A stretch of 64,000 nt of DNA from Nocardia lijiangensis NBRC 108240 (GTDB lineage Bacteria > Actinomycetota > Actinomycetes > Mycobacteriales > Mycobacteriaceae). Numbering within the stretch: position 1 is the stretch's first letter; every line of letters starts with the position of its first letter. The notes under the pieces were generated by a model. The model had not been told where the DNA came from. It made no database searches and was given only the letters and a program-made list of their open reading frames with translations. Made by a program: the position numbers and the translations under genes. Positions 36,488 to 43,738 of the stretch are shown here, one piece after another. The stretch is from positions 1 to 64,000 of the forward strand of contig NZ_BDBP01000034.1 in assembly GCF_001613045.1 (NCBI RefSeq), read 5' to 3'.

Positions 36488-36519
36488 CCGCCGGGACCGT
36501 CGTGCCGTGGTCCCGGCGG
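36488..36519 (+). terminator. Terminator hairpin of the ACAD operon
   Basis: CCGCCGGGACC (36488-36498) and GGTCCCGGCGG (36509-36519) are perfect 11-bp arms around a 10-base loop, 10 bases after the operon stop. No T-run. Confidence 0.65.
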
Positions 36520-36614
36520 AATTCCGGTCTCGGCGAACGGTCCCGCCTGGAGTCGGTCTCGTGCCACAATTTCCGGTGCAGGTTGTGGGTCGGACGGCGA
36601 GGGGATTTCCGATC

Positions 36615-36950
36615 GTGCGTACTGGATACGGCGTCGCTGTGGCGCTACTGGCGTTGGGTCTCGGCGCGATCGGGTGCGCTACCGAGGAGATCGGAGACCG
36701 TCGCACGACGACTACGCCGCCGACGACCTTCTCGGTCACACCGACGCTGACAACCGCGGCCTCGCCTACGTATACGGGTCTGATTCCGAACACCGCCACA
36801 CCCGTCAGTCGGCCGACGTCGACCATCTCCACGGTCGGACCGCCTTCGACCCTCAGCCCGACACGGTCTGCGCCGGTCCTGACGTCCCCGCTGGGGCCGA
36901 CGGGCATGCAGGTGGAGCCAACTCCCTCGCCCGCCCCGCCATCCCGGTGA
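36615..36950 (+). CDS. Small Thr/Pro-rich lipoprotein
   Basis: 111 residues. The signal sequence (about 1-21) ends in the lipobox LGAIGC, whose Cys should be lipidated. The mature chain is almost all Thr, Ser, Pro and Val (RRTTTTPPTTFSVTPTLTT and similar), a disordered and probably glycosylated spacer at the outer face of the membrane. GTG 36615 was chosen because the hydrophobic signal follows at once; GAGGGGA is about ten bases upstream. The stop overlaps the next gene (GTGA). Confidence 0.65.
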   Translation: MRTGYGVAVALLALGLGAIGCATEEIGDRRTTTTPPTTFSVTPTLTTAASPTYTGLIPNTATPVSRPTSTISTVGPPSTLSPTRSAPVLTSPLGPTGMQVEPTPSPAPPSR

Positions 36951-37828
36951 CCACCGCGAACGACGCGCGCGCCTTCGCGCTGCTTCCGCTGCTCGGAGCC
37001 ATCGCCTCGCAGGTGGCTTTCGTCACCGGCGTGCTCTACTACTTCGGCTGGGCGTACAGCCGGGCCTTCTACGGCCACTTCGGCGTGTCCGCCGGAATGC
37101 TCGGCTTCACGACCCAGGACTACGTCCTGTTCAGCGTCGGCGCGATGTTCTTACCCCTGCTTTCGACCCTTTTCTGGATACTCGCCCTGCTCGCAGTCCG
37201 GAAGCTACCGGTCTGGCACGCGCTCAAAAGCGGGCGCCCGCGTACCACGCTGCGGTGGTGGGTCGGCCTGTCCGCCGCCGCGGGCACGCTGCTCATCGCC
37301 GTGGTCGCCGTCATCACGTCCACGCCGACATCATTGGCCGCTCCGCTCGAAGACGAGGCGCCGTTCTTGCTGATCGCGGGTGCGGCGACGCTCGGCTACG
37401 CGAGCTGGCTGCTGTGGCGGTACCCGGCCGTGCTGGGCATCCGGCGGCCGAAACGGACGGTGATGCAGGTCAGGACCATCGCGCTCGTCGCTGTCGCCAT
37501 GATCGGTTACACCTGGGCCGTCGCCGACTTCGCGGTCCGCAAGGGCCAGGACGAGGCCGTTCACCAGGAGACGGTGCATTTCGTCGACCGCCCGTCCATC
37601 GTCGTGTTCAGCGTCGACCGCCTCGGCATCGAGGGCACAGGCGCCCAGGCGGGCGAGATCAGCGCGCCCAACGAGAAGTACCGGTACGTGTACAGCGGGC
37701 TGTGGCTGCTCGCACGCACCTCGGATCGCTACTACCTGCTCCCGCAGCAGTGGCAGTCCAAGCGCGACCGCGTGTTCGTCATCAAGGACAGTGAGTCCGT
37801 TCGCATCGATATCGCACGGAATCCCTAG
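36947..37828 (+). CDS. Membrane protein of unknown function
   Basis: 293 residues. About five transmembrane helices (AFALLPLLGAIASQVAFVTGVLYYF, VLFSVGAMFLPLLSTLFWILALLAV, LSAAAGTLLIAVVAVI, LLIAGAATLGYASWLLW and IALVAVAMIGYTWAVA) are followed by a soluble C-terminal part (about 190-293) with VHFVDRPSIVVFSVDRLGI. No family recognised. The GTG overlaps the lipoprotein stop (GTGA), so the two are translated together and probably act together at the envelope. Confidence 0.7.
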   Translation: MTTANDARAFALLPLLGAIASQVAFVTGVLYYFGWAYSRAFYGHFGVSAGMLGFTTQDYVLFSVGAMFLPLLSTLFWILALLAVRKLPVWHALKSGRPRTTLRWWVGLSAAAGTLLIAVVAVITSTPTSLAAPLEDEAPFLLIAGAATLGYASWLLWRYPAVLGIRRPKRTVMQVRTIALVAVAMIGYTWAVADFAVRKGQDEAVHQETVHFVDRPSIVVFSVDRLGIEGTGAQAGEISAPNEKYRYVYSGLWLLARTSDRYYLLPQQWQSKRDRVFVIKDSESVRIDIARNP

Positions 37829-37853
37829 CGTCGATGAGCGGCGGGCGGCCCGC

Positions 37854-38546
37854 TCAGGCCGACATCGAGGTCAGTTCGGCGCGTGAATCCGAGTACGGCG
37901 CGACGGGACTCAGTTGCATGGCGGTCGGCATACGGCGGGTGAGAGTCGTCGGACCGGTGAATTCGAGGCGTCCGGTGCGCAGGGCGTGTAGCACCGGGAT
38001 GCGGCCCAGCCACACCTGGTACAGCGAGCTGACGTCGGAGCGAATGGTGACGTCCACCGGATAACCCGGGTCGGTGACGCACACCGACGGCGCTCCCCGT
38101 TCCACGACGATCCAATAGCGGCGCGGGTCGTCGGTGAACCGCACCGCGAGCACCTGACGGATGCCGGGGAACGAGGAGGTGTCCAGGCGGGTGTGCATCC
38201 ACCAGACGAGCAGGTCGGCGTCGAGTTCTTCCTGGTCGGGTTCACCGAAGGTCCAGCGCGCGCCCCAAGCGCCGAGGCCGAACAGGATCGGCTCGAGGTC
38301 CCGGCCCGCCTCGGTGAGCAGATACCGTCCGCCGATCTTCTCGATCAGGCCCGCGCGCTCGAACTGGCGCAGCCGCTTGGTGAGCAGGGTGCGCGACAGC
38401 CCGGGCAGGCCACGGGCGAGATCGTTGAAGCGGGTGCTTCCGACGAGGAGGTCGCGCAGGATGAGCAGCGACCATCGCTCGCCGAGCAGGTCGAGGGCCC
38501 GGGAGATCGGGCAGTACTGTCCGTAGCCCGCCGTCGTTGTCGTCAC
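37854..38546 (-). CDS. HxlR-family regulator with SCP2-like C-terminus
   Basis: 230 residues. The winged helix of HxlR type (about 8-110) starts GYGQYCPISRALDLLGERWSLLILRDLLVGSTRFNDLARGLPGLSRTLLTKRLRQFERAGLIEK; its Cys14 and neighbours are conserved in the family. The C-terminal half (about 125-225) resembles the SCP2 sterol-binding fold (VRFTDDPRRYWIVVERGAPSVCV). GTG 38546 was preferred to ATG 38573 because AGG lies close before it and family proteins start near this point. A palindrome lies just upstream. Confidence 0.82.
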   Translation of the reverse strand: MTTTTAGYGQYCPISRALDLLGERWSLLILRDLLVGSTRFNDLARGLPGLSRTLLTKRLRQFERAGLIEKIGGRYLLTEAGRDLEPILFGLGAWGARWTFGEPDQEELDADLLVWWMHTRLDTSSFPGIRQVLAVRFTDDPRRYWIVVERGAPSVCVTDPGYPVDVTIRSDVSSLYQVWLGRIPVLHALRTGRLEFTGPTTLTRRMPTAMQLSPVAPYSDSRAELTSMSA

Positions 38547-38576
38547 GCCGCACCTCGCGATTCCTTGGTCCATTTC

Positions 38577-38595
38577 GTGGACCGGGTGAGTCCAC
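38577..38595. promoter_or_regulatory. 6-7-6 palindrome between HxlR and flavoenzyme genes
   Basis: GTGGAC (38577-38582) and GTCCAC (38590-38595) flank a 7-base spacer. It lies between the divergent HxlR gene and the acyl-CoA dehydrogenase-like gene, 30-45 bases from both starts. A further GGTCC is at 38568-38572. It is a good candidate for an HxlR operator controlling both directions. Confidence 0.55.
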
Positions 38596-38627
38596 TTTCT
38601 GCACTATTCGGTTATCGCGAGGCTTCG

Positions 38628-38633
38628 TAGCTT
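38628..38633 (+). promoter_or_regulatory. -10 element, leaderless
   Basis: TAGCTT is followed by six bases and then ATG 38640, without a ribosome binding site. Confidence 0.5.
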
Positions 38634-38639
38634 CGAAAC

Positions 38640-39776
38640 ATGACGACTATTGCTACCCCCGAAACGACCGCAACCGGCTGGATCGAGCGCGCCCGCTCGG
38701 TCGGCGAGACCCTGCGCGCCGAGGTCGCCGAACGCGACCGCACCGGCGAGATCTCCGCACCCGCCTTCGACCTGCTGCGCACCACCGGCCTGTCGGCCGC
38801 CCTGGTGCCCGCCGAATACGGCGGCGGTGGGGCGACGCACCGCGACATGGGCGAGATCTTGCGCGAACTCGGCCGCCACGACCCGTCCACCGCGGTGGCG
38901 TTCGCCATGCACGCCCACCTGGTCGCCACCCAGCTGTGGCGGCACAAGCACGGCGCCGACGCGGCACCGCTGTTCCAGAAGGTGGTCGACGGCGCACTGC
39001 TGGTCAGCACCGGCGCCTCGGACTGGGTCGGCTCCAACGGCCGCGCCGAACGAGTCGACGGCGGGTACGTGGTGCACGCGCGCAAGGCGCCCGCCAGCGG
39101 CTGCGAGGTCGGCACCGTGCTCGTCACCAGCGTGCGATACGACGACGGACCCGAGGGCCCGCAGGTGCTGCACTGCGCGATACCGATGAGCGCGCCCGGC
39201 GTCGGCATCGAAAAGACGTGGGACACCATGGGTTTGCGTGCGACCGGCTCGCACACGGTGGTGCTGGACGGCGTATTCGTGCCGGACGCCGCCATCTCGC
39301 TGATCCGGCCCGCCGATGTCTGGCCGCCGCTGTTGAACGTGGTGATCGGCGCGGCGCTGCCGCTGGTCATGTCCGCCTATCTCGGTATCGCCGACGACGC
39401 GGTGCACACCGCGCTGGAGCTGGTCTCCGGGCGCGGCGACTCGCACATCGTGCAGCTCGTCGGCGAGCTGTCCAACGCGCACACCACCGCGGCCGATCTC
39501 GTGGAGGCGATGTTCACCGGGTCCGAGAATCTGGGATTCGCCAACACCGACGCCAACGCCGCCCGCACCCTGAGCCGCAAGACCGTCGCAGCCGATGCCC
39601 TCATCGAGACCGTGCGGCTGGCCATCGAGACGGTCGGCGGCGTCGGCTACTCGCGCGCCTGCGAGCTGGAGATGCGCTACCGCGACGTGCACGGCTGCCT
39701 GTTCCATCCACTGCCGCGGGCCAAGCAGATCCGATTCAGCGGTCACGTTCTGCTCGGACACACCCCGCTCGGCTGA
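38640..39776 (+). CDS. Acyl-CoA dehydrogenase-like flavoenzyme
   Basis: 378 residues with the ACAD fold (LVPAEYGGGGATHRDMGEILRELGRHDPSTA, KTWDTMGLRATGSHTVVLDGVFVP). The C-terminal segment reads YRDVHGCLFHPLPRAKQIRFSGHVLLG, without the usual EGTxE loop, so the catalytic glutamate of classical dehydrogenases is not at its normal place. It is therefore as likely to be a DszC- or HpaC-partnered flavin monooxygenase as a dehydrogenase. It is divergent from the HxlR regulator, which probably controls it. Confidence 0.75.
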   Translation: MTTIATPETTATGWIERARSVGETLRAEVAERDRTGEISAPAFDLLRTTGLSAALVPAEYGGGGATHRDMGEILRELGRHDPSTAVAFAMHAHLVATQLWRHKHGADAAPLFQKVVDGALLVSTGASDWVGSNGRAERVDGGYVVHARKAPASGCEVGTVLVTSVRYDDGPEGPQVLHCAIPMSAPGVGIEKTWDTMGLRATGSHTVVLDGVFVPDAAISLIRPADVWPPLLNVVIGAALPLVMSAYLGIADDAVHTALELVSGRGDSHIVQLVGELSNAHTTAADLVEAMFTGSENLGFANTDANAARTLSRKTVAADALIETVRLAIETVGGVGYSRACELEMRYRDVHGCLFHPLPRAKQIRFSGHVLLGHTPLG

Positions 39777-39848
39777 ACCGCGTGAACGATTCGCCCGTGT
39801 TCGGTGATGATGGAGCAGGGCCGTGATTCGCCCGCGGGAAGGAAGACC

Positions 39849-40394
39849 ATGGTGTCCGTGCGCAAGATCGCTCGATCCCCGATCGCCTGGGTACTCACGG
39901 TGCTCGTCGTAGCCGGTCTCGGCGCGGCGCTCGCCCTGTTCCAGCCCTGGCGGCTCGTCACCGACACCACGGTGAACGAGGCGGTCCCGACCGTGGTGGG
40001 GCCGCCGGGGGGCATGCCGCAGATCGACCCACCGACGCAGCCGCGCACGCTCGCCACGGGAACGTTCGTCTCCCATGAGCACAGCACCTCGGGCGCCGTC
40101 AGCGTCCTGCAACTGGCCGACGGCAGCCGGGTGCTGCGCCTGGAGAATCTGGACACCTCCGACGGACCGGACCTGCATGTCTGGCTCACCGACGCCCCGG
40201 TGCTCGAAGGCAGGGCGGGCTGGGGCGTCTTCGACGACGGTCGCCACACCGATCTCGGGCAGCTGAAGGGCAACAAGGGCAGCCAGAACTACGCCATCCC
40301 GGCCGAGGTCGATCTCACCGCCCTGACCAGCGTCTCGATCTGGTGCGACCGGTTCGACGTCTCGTTCGGCGCGGCGGCCCTGCACGCGATCTGA
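39849..40394 (+). CDS. Membrane-anchored DM13-domain protein
   Basis: 181 residues. One hydrophobic helix (about 12-32, WVLTVLVVAGLGAALALF) anchors the protein. The extracytoplasmic part contains the DM13 domain: ATGTFVSHEHSTSGAVSVLQLADGSRVLRLENLDTSDGPDLHVWLTDAP, then GSQNYAIPAEVDLTALTSVSIWCDRFDVSFGAAAL. DM13 is predicted to take part in electron transfer, via the single conserved Cys in IWCDRF. The ATG at 39849 follows AAGGAAG. No partner gene adjoins it in the same operon. Confidence 0.82.
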   Translation: MVSVRKIARSPIAWVLTVLVVAGLGAALALFQPWRLVTDTTVNEAVPTVVGPPGGMPQIDPPTQPRTLATGTFVSHEHSTSGAVSVLQLADGSRVLRLENLDTSDGPDLHVWLTDAPVLEGRAGWGVFDDGRHTDLGQLKGNKGSQNYAIPAEVDLTALTSVSIWCDRFDVSFGAAALHAI

Positions 40395-40465
40395 CGCGCT
40401 CGCATCCCGCGAAAAAAATGACCCGACAAACGCGGGTTCCCTGTGCCACCATGTGATTCCACGAT

Positions 40466-40490
40466 GATCGCCCCGACCGGCGGGGCGATC
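40466..40490 (+). terminator. 10-bp perfect hairpin after the DM13 gene
   Basis: GATCGCCCCG (40466-40475) and CGGGGCGATC (40481-40490) flank a 5-base loop. No T-run. It is 71 bases after the DM13 stop and 30 bases before the next ribosome site, so it could also be part of the leader of the small gene that follows. Confidence 0.5.
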
Positions 40491-40520
40491 CGGCGAGTAC
40501 CTGGAAGGAGGAGGTGGCCC

Positions 40521-40643
40521 GTGCATCAGACGATCGCGTATTCGGCGAACAGCAAAGCCGTACAGCGGTTCTCGACCGTCGAGAACGGACAGCCGTCGCG
40601 CGGCGATGGCGGCGCGGCAGGCCACCTCCCGGCCGGTCGCTGA
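40521..40643 (+). CDS. Possible 40-residue protein with a strong ribosome site
   Basis: The GTG at 40521 is preceded by AAGGAGGAGG, one of the strongest ribosome sites in the window. The 40-codon frame (VHQTIAYSANSKAVQRFSTV and so on) is hydrophilic and ends in Gly/Arg-rich residues. No domain recognised. It lies 80 bases before the HNH nuclease start and may be a leader for it. Confidence 0.45.
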   Translation: MHQTIAYSANSKAVQRFSTVENGQPSRGDGGAAGHLPAGR

Positions 40644-40723
40644 CCTCCCGGTTCCCCGAACCGAGCGCGCCGCGCACCCGACGGCGCCGCGCTCCGCCGA
40701 ATCTTCCACCTCCTTCACGAAAC

Positions 40724-41281
40724 ATGGTGAGCCCCATGATGTTCCGACGTGCCGCCGATCCGGCGGCGGTGACCGCCGACAACTGGATACACACCGGCGT
40801 CCTCGTCCTCAACGCCTCCTACGAGGCGCTCGACGAGGTCGCCGCCGAGCGCGCCGTCGTGCTGCTGATCAGCGGCGCCGCCGAATCCGTCGCCGACAGG
40901 GAGCCGTACTTCCCGATCCGGTCGCGGCAGATGGAGATCGCGCTGCCGGAGACCATCCGGCTGCTGCGCTACGTGTACATCGAGCACATCACCCGGGTCC
41001 ACGACGAAAGCCGCGCCACCCTGGCGGGCGTGCTGCGCCGCGACGCGCACCGGTGCGGCTACTGCGCCGGATGGGCCCGCACCGTCGACCACATCCGTCC
41101 GCGCAGCCGCGGTGGCCCCAACACCTGGAGCAACCTGGTCGCGGCCTGCGCTCCGTGCAACACGCTCAAGGCCGACCGCACGCCGGAGGAGGCGGGCATG
41201 CGGCTGCTGTGGGAACCGAAGGCGCCCGATCACCTCGCCAAGCGGCAACGCCAGATCTGGAAGCAGCTGGCGAGCACCTGA
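40724..41281 (+). CDS. HNH endonuclease
   Basis: 185 residues. The C-terminal half is an HNH domain (about 105-150): CGYCAGWARTVDHIRPRSRG followed by a Gly, Asn, NLVAACAPCNTLKADRTPEE, with two CxxC zinc pairs, the DHIRPRSRGG metal site and the second histidine replaced by the usual Asn. The N-terminal half (about 15-95) is the domain that normally precedes it in actinobacterial HNH proteins. ATG 40724 was used; ATG 40736, with GGTGAG before it, is an alternative. A WhiB gene follows after 23 bases. Confidence 0.82.
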   Translation: MVSPMMFRRAADPAAVTADNWIHTGVLVLNASYEALDEVAAERAVVLLISGAAESVADREPYFPIRSRQMEIALPETIRLLRYVYIEHITRVHDESRATLAGVLRRDAHRCGYCAGWARTVDHIRPRSRGGPNTWSNLVAACAPCNTLKADRTPEEAGMRLLWEPKAPDHLAKRQRQIWKQLAST

Positions 41282-41304
41282 GAACCGAGAAAGGAGTAAG
41301 GATC

Positions 41305-41577
41305 ATGACCGTCCGAACATTGCCGACCGGGGCCGAGCCGACGCTCGGCGACCTGCTCCCGCTCTCGGATGCCCGAGGGTGGCACCGGGCCGCGTGCCGA
41401 GGTGATCCGAATCACGAAGCCTGGTTTCCGTACCCGTCGCAGGACTTCGACTACGCGCGCGGCATCTGCGGGAGCTGTCCGATCCGGGCGGCCTGCGCCG
41501 ATTTCGCCGCCGGCACCGGCCAGTCCGGCGTGTGGGGCGGGCACGAGTTCGACCGCGGGCGGATGATCCGCGAATAA
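41305..41577 (+). CDS. WhiB-family iron-sulfur transcription factor
   Basis: 90 residues with the four cluster ligands Cys31, Cys55, Cys58 and Cys64 (C-x23-C-x2-C-x5-C) in ACRGDPN and RGICGSCPIRAAC, and the GVWGG turn (75-79) before a basic end. WhiB proteins hold a [4Fe-4S] cluster and act with the primary sigma factor. The N-terminal half is longer than in WhiB1. The ATG follows AAAGGAG. It is close to the HNH gene and ends before a strong hairpin. I cannot assign it to a numbered subfamily with confidence. Confidence 0.88.
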   Translation: MTVRTLPTGAEPTLGDLLPLSDARGWHRAACRGDPNHEAWFPYPSQDFDYARGICGSCPIRAACADFAAGTGQSGVWGGHEFDRGRMIRE

Positions 41578-41590
41578 CCGGCCGCCCGAG

Positions 41591-41616
41591 CCGCCGACGC
41601 ACCGCAGCGTCGGCGG
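41591..41616 (+). terminator. Hairpin after the WhiB gene
   Basis: CCGCCGACGC (41591-41600) and GCGTCGGCGG (41607-41616) are perfect arms around a 6-base loop, 13 bases after the WhiB stop. Confidence 0.7.
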
Positions 41617-41685
41617 TTCGCGTGCGTCGAGGGGCCTCGCGTACCGGTCCGTGGACTCGGCGGGCGGCCGAACCGGCGGTGACCA

Positions 41686-41691
41686 TACACT
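41686..41691 (+). promoter_or_regulatory. -10 element, leaderless
   Basis: TACACT lies seven bases before the GTG at 41699, with no ribosome binding site. Confidence 0.5.
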
Positions 41692-41698
41692 GATCGCC

Positions 41699-43375
41699 GT
41701 GGGCACTCATCGCAGCGGGACCAGATCTCGAGGTATCAGCAAAGGTCCGGTTATCGCAGTGGTGGCCATTCTGCTACTCGTTGCCGCGGTTTTCGCCTGG
41801 TTCCAATTCAGCGACCGGGCCGCCGACCGCGACAGCGCGGCGGCCGCGGAATGCGTCGAGGGGCCTTCGACGCTGTTCGTCACCGTCGATCCCGACATCG
41901 AGGCGCCGGTACGCGCCATCGCCGACAAGTACAACGCGACCGAGCCGCAGGTGCGCGATCACTGCGCGCGCGTCGCCGTGACCGTGCGGCCCTCGGCGGC
42001 GGTGGCCGAGGCGTTCCGCGCGGGCGGCACGTGGAACGCGGCGCTTGGACCGCAACCCGCGCTGTGGATTCCGGATTCCTCGCGCGCCGTCGAGTCCATG
42101 CGAGTGCCGGGACTCGTTGCGGGCGAACCGAGTCCGATCGCGGGCAGCCCGGTCGCGCTCGGCGTGCCCGAGCAGGTGCGCGCCGCGCTGGAGAGCGCGC
42201 GGATCGCGTGGGGCGATCTGCCTCGCCTGCAACAGGGTTCGCTCGACGAGATCGGCCTGTCCGGCTGGGGCGGGCTGCGGCTGGCGCTGCCGCCCGGCGA
42301 CGGCACCGTGGCCGCGGCGGTCGCGGTCGGGTCGGCCGTGGCCGGTGAGGAGCCGTTGTCCGACGCGGGCGCGCAGTCCGGCCAGGTGGTCGCGGCGATC
42401 TCCGGCTTGGCGTCCGGGGCGCCGGAGGTCGCGGACACCGCCGCCGCGCTGGTCGCGGTCGCGAATCCGGCCCAGGGCGCGAGTTCCGCCATCCACGCGG
42501 TAGTCGCTACCGAGCAGCAAATAGCCGGGCAGCCCGGCGTCGCCGTGTTCCGGCCCGCGGGCACCGCGCCGGTGGCCGATCACCCCGCCGCGCTCATATC
42601 CGGCCCGTGGGTCGACCAGACGCAGAACCTGATCGCCGGGCTCTTCGTCGACTATCTGCGCAACCCCGAACAGTCGCCGTTCTTCACCACCGCGGGCTTC
42701 ACCGCGGTGCCCCCGCCGACCGGTCCCGGTGCCTCCCGCGCCGCGCTGGACAAGGTGCGGGCCACCCTCGCGCACCCGGTGCTCGGCGTGCAGTCCACGG
42801 TGCTGCTCGACGTCTCCTCGTCCATGTCGACCGCCGAGGGTGCGAGCACCCGCCTGGCCAACGCACTCGGCGCGCTCCGCTCCACCATGAACGTCATGCC
42901 GCCGGACTTCGGCCTCGGTGTCTGGACTTTCGGCAAGAACCTCGACGGCGCCAATCCCTACCGGGTGCAAGCCCGCACGGCCGCGCTCGCCGACGGCCAG
43001 CGCACCACGATCGACACCGCGCTGAGCACCGTCCGCGCCACCGAAACCCGGACCGATCAGGCCTACCCCGCGCTGCTCGCCGCCTACCGCAGCGCGGTGA
43101 CCGGCTACACCGAGGGCCGGACGAACTCGGTGCTGCTGATCACCGACGGGCCCGACGACGACTCCACGCTCACCGGCGCACAACTGCTCGCCGACCTCAC
43201 CGCCGCCGCCGATCCGGATCGCCCGGTGCGCGTCGACATCATCGTGATCGGCGGCGGCGGCACCGAGACGCTGCAAACCGCCGCGCAGCGCACCGGCGGC
43301 AGCTACGTCCGGCTGACCACCTCGAACGACCTCAGCTTCGGCAGCGCGGTCGTCCAAGCGCTCACCACGCCGTAG
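41699..43375 (+). CDS. Membrane-anchored von Willebrand A protein, Rv1836c-like
   Basis: 558 residues. After a basic start comes one transmembrane helix (about 17-37, VIAVVAILLLVAAVFAWF). The next ~290 residues resemble an extracellular substrate-binding fold (STLFVTVDPDIEAPVRAIADKYN). The C-terminal VWA domain (about 360-555) has an intact MIDAS: DVSSSMS, and TDGPDDD later. M. tuberculosis Rv1836c has the same layout and position near glcB. It may assemble a membrane complex or bind the cell wall. The GTG at 41699 fits the leaderless -10; a longer frame is not supported. Confidence 0.85.
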   Translation: MGTHRSGTRSRGISKGPVIAVVAILLLVAAVFAWFQFSDRAADRDSAAAAECVEGPSTLFVTVDPDIEAPVRAIADKYNATEPQVRDHCARVAVTVRPSAAVAEAFRAGGTWNAALGPQPALWIPDSSRAVESMRVPGLVAGEPSPIAGSPVALGVPEQVRAALESARIAWGDLPRLQQGSLDEIGLSGWGGLRLALPPGDGTVAAAVAVGSAVAGEEPLSDAGAQSGQVVAAISGLASGAPEVADTAAALVAVANPAQGASSAIHAVVATEQQIAGQPGVAVFRPAGTAPVADHPAALISGPWVDQTQNLIAGLFVDYLRNPEQSPFFTTAGFTAVPPPTGPGASRAALDKVRATLAHPVLGVQSTVLLDVSSSMSTAEGASTRLANALGALRSTMNVMPPDFGLGVWTFGKNLDGANPYRVQARTAALADGQRTTIDTALSTVRATETRTDQAYPALLAAYRSAVTGYTEGRTNSVLLITDGPDDDSTLTGAQLLADLTAAADPDRPVRVDIIVIGGGGTETLQTAAQRTGGSYVRLTTSNDLSFGSAVVQALTTP

Positions 43376-43384
43376 GTCGCCGGA

Positions 43385-43443
43385 GCGCGGTTCCATCGTC
43401 GGCGCGCCGCCCTTGCGGAGGGCGCCCACCGGTGGAACCGCGC
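43385..43443. terminator. Nested hairpin between VWA gene and lyase fragment
   Basis: GCGCGGTTCCA (43385-43395) and TGGAACCGCGC (43433-43443) are perfect arms that enclose a second hairpin, CGCCCT (43408-43413) with AGGGCG (43419-43424). It lies ten bases after the VWA stop and can end transcription from both sides. Confidence 0.7.
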
Positions 43444-43556
43444 GTCAGCCCGGAATCACGCGTGAATTTACCAAGGCCACACTCCAACGAACCCGACCGG
43501 CCGACCAAGACGGTAGGGCTGGCGTGCACGGTTGTACCCGGAGGCGAATCAGATGG

Positions 43557-43738
43557 CTATTCGCGCCCGTCCGGTTCGACTGAGGCGAGCGCGCCCGACC
43601 CCATGGCGACCCCGATCGCGCCATCGGGGTCGCCAGCCAAATCGTGCGGTTCGGCGCCGGCAGGTCGAGTTCGCTGATCGCCCCGGCGGTGATGACCCGG
43701 CGGAGCCTGCCGGTGGAACCTCGTGCGAGGTCGGACGG
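43557..43738 (-). pseudogene. Tandem fragment of the 3' end of the lyase-like gene
   Basis: This stretch repeats, with many changes, the last ~60 codons of the gene next to it. Both end in EPDGRE and a stop, and both contain AISELDLPG-like DNA. Lengths and frames no longer match fully (indels), so it is not a working gene. It is a partial tandem duplication or the trace of a deleted second copy. Confidence 0.7.

Noticed and set aside
34973-40718. Long minus-strand frames (701 and 704 codons) over the ACAD genes
   Set aside because: Shadows of the acyl-CoA dehydrogenases and their neighbours.
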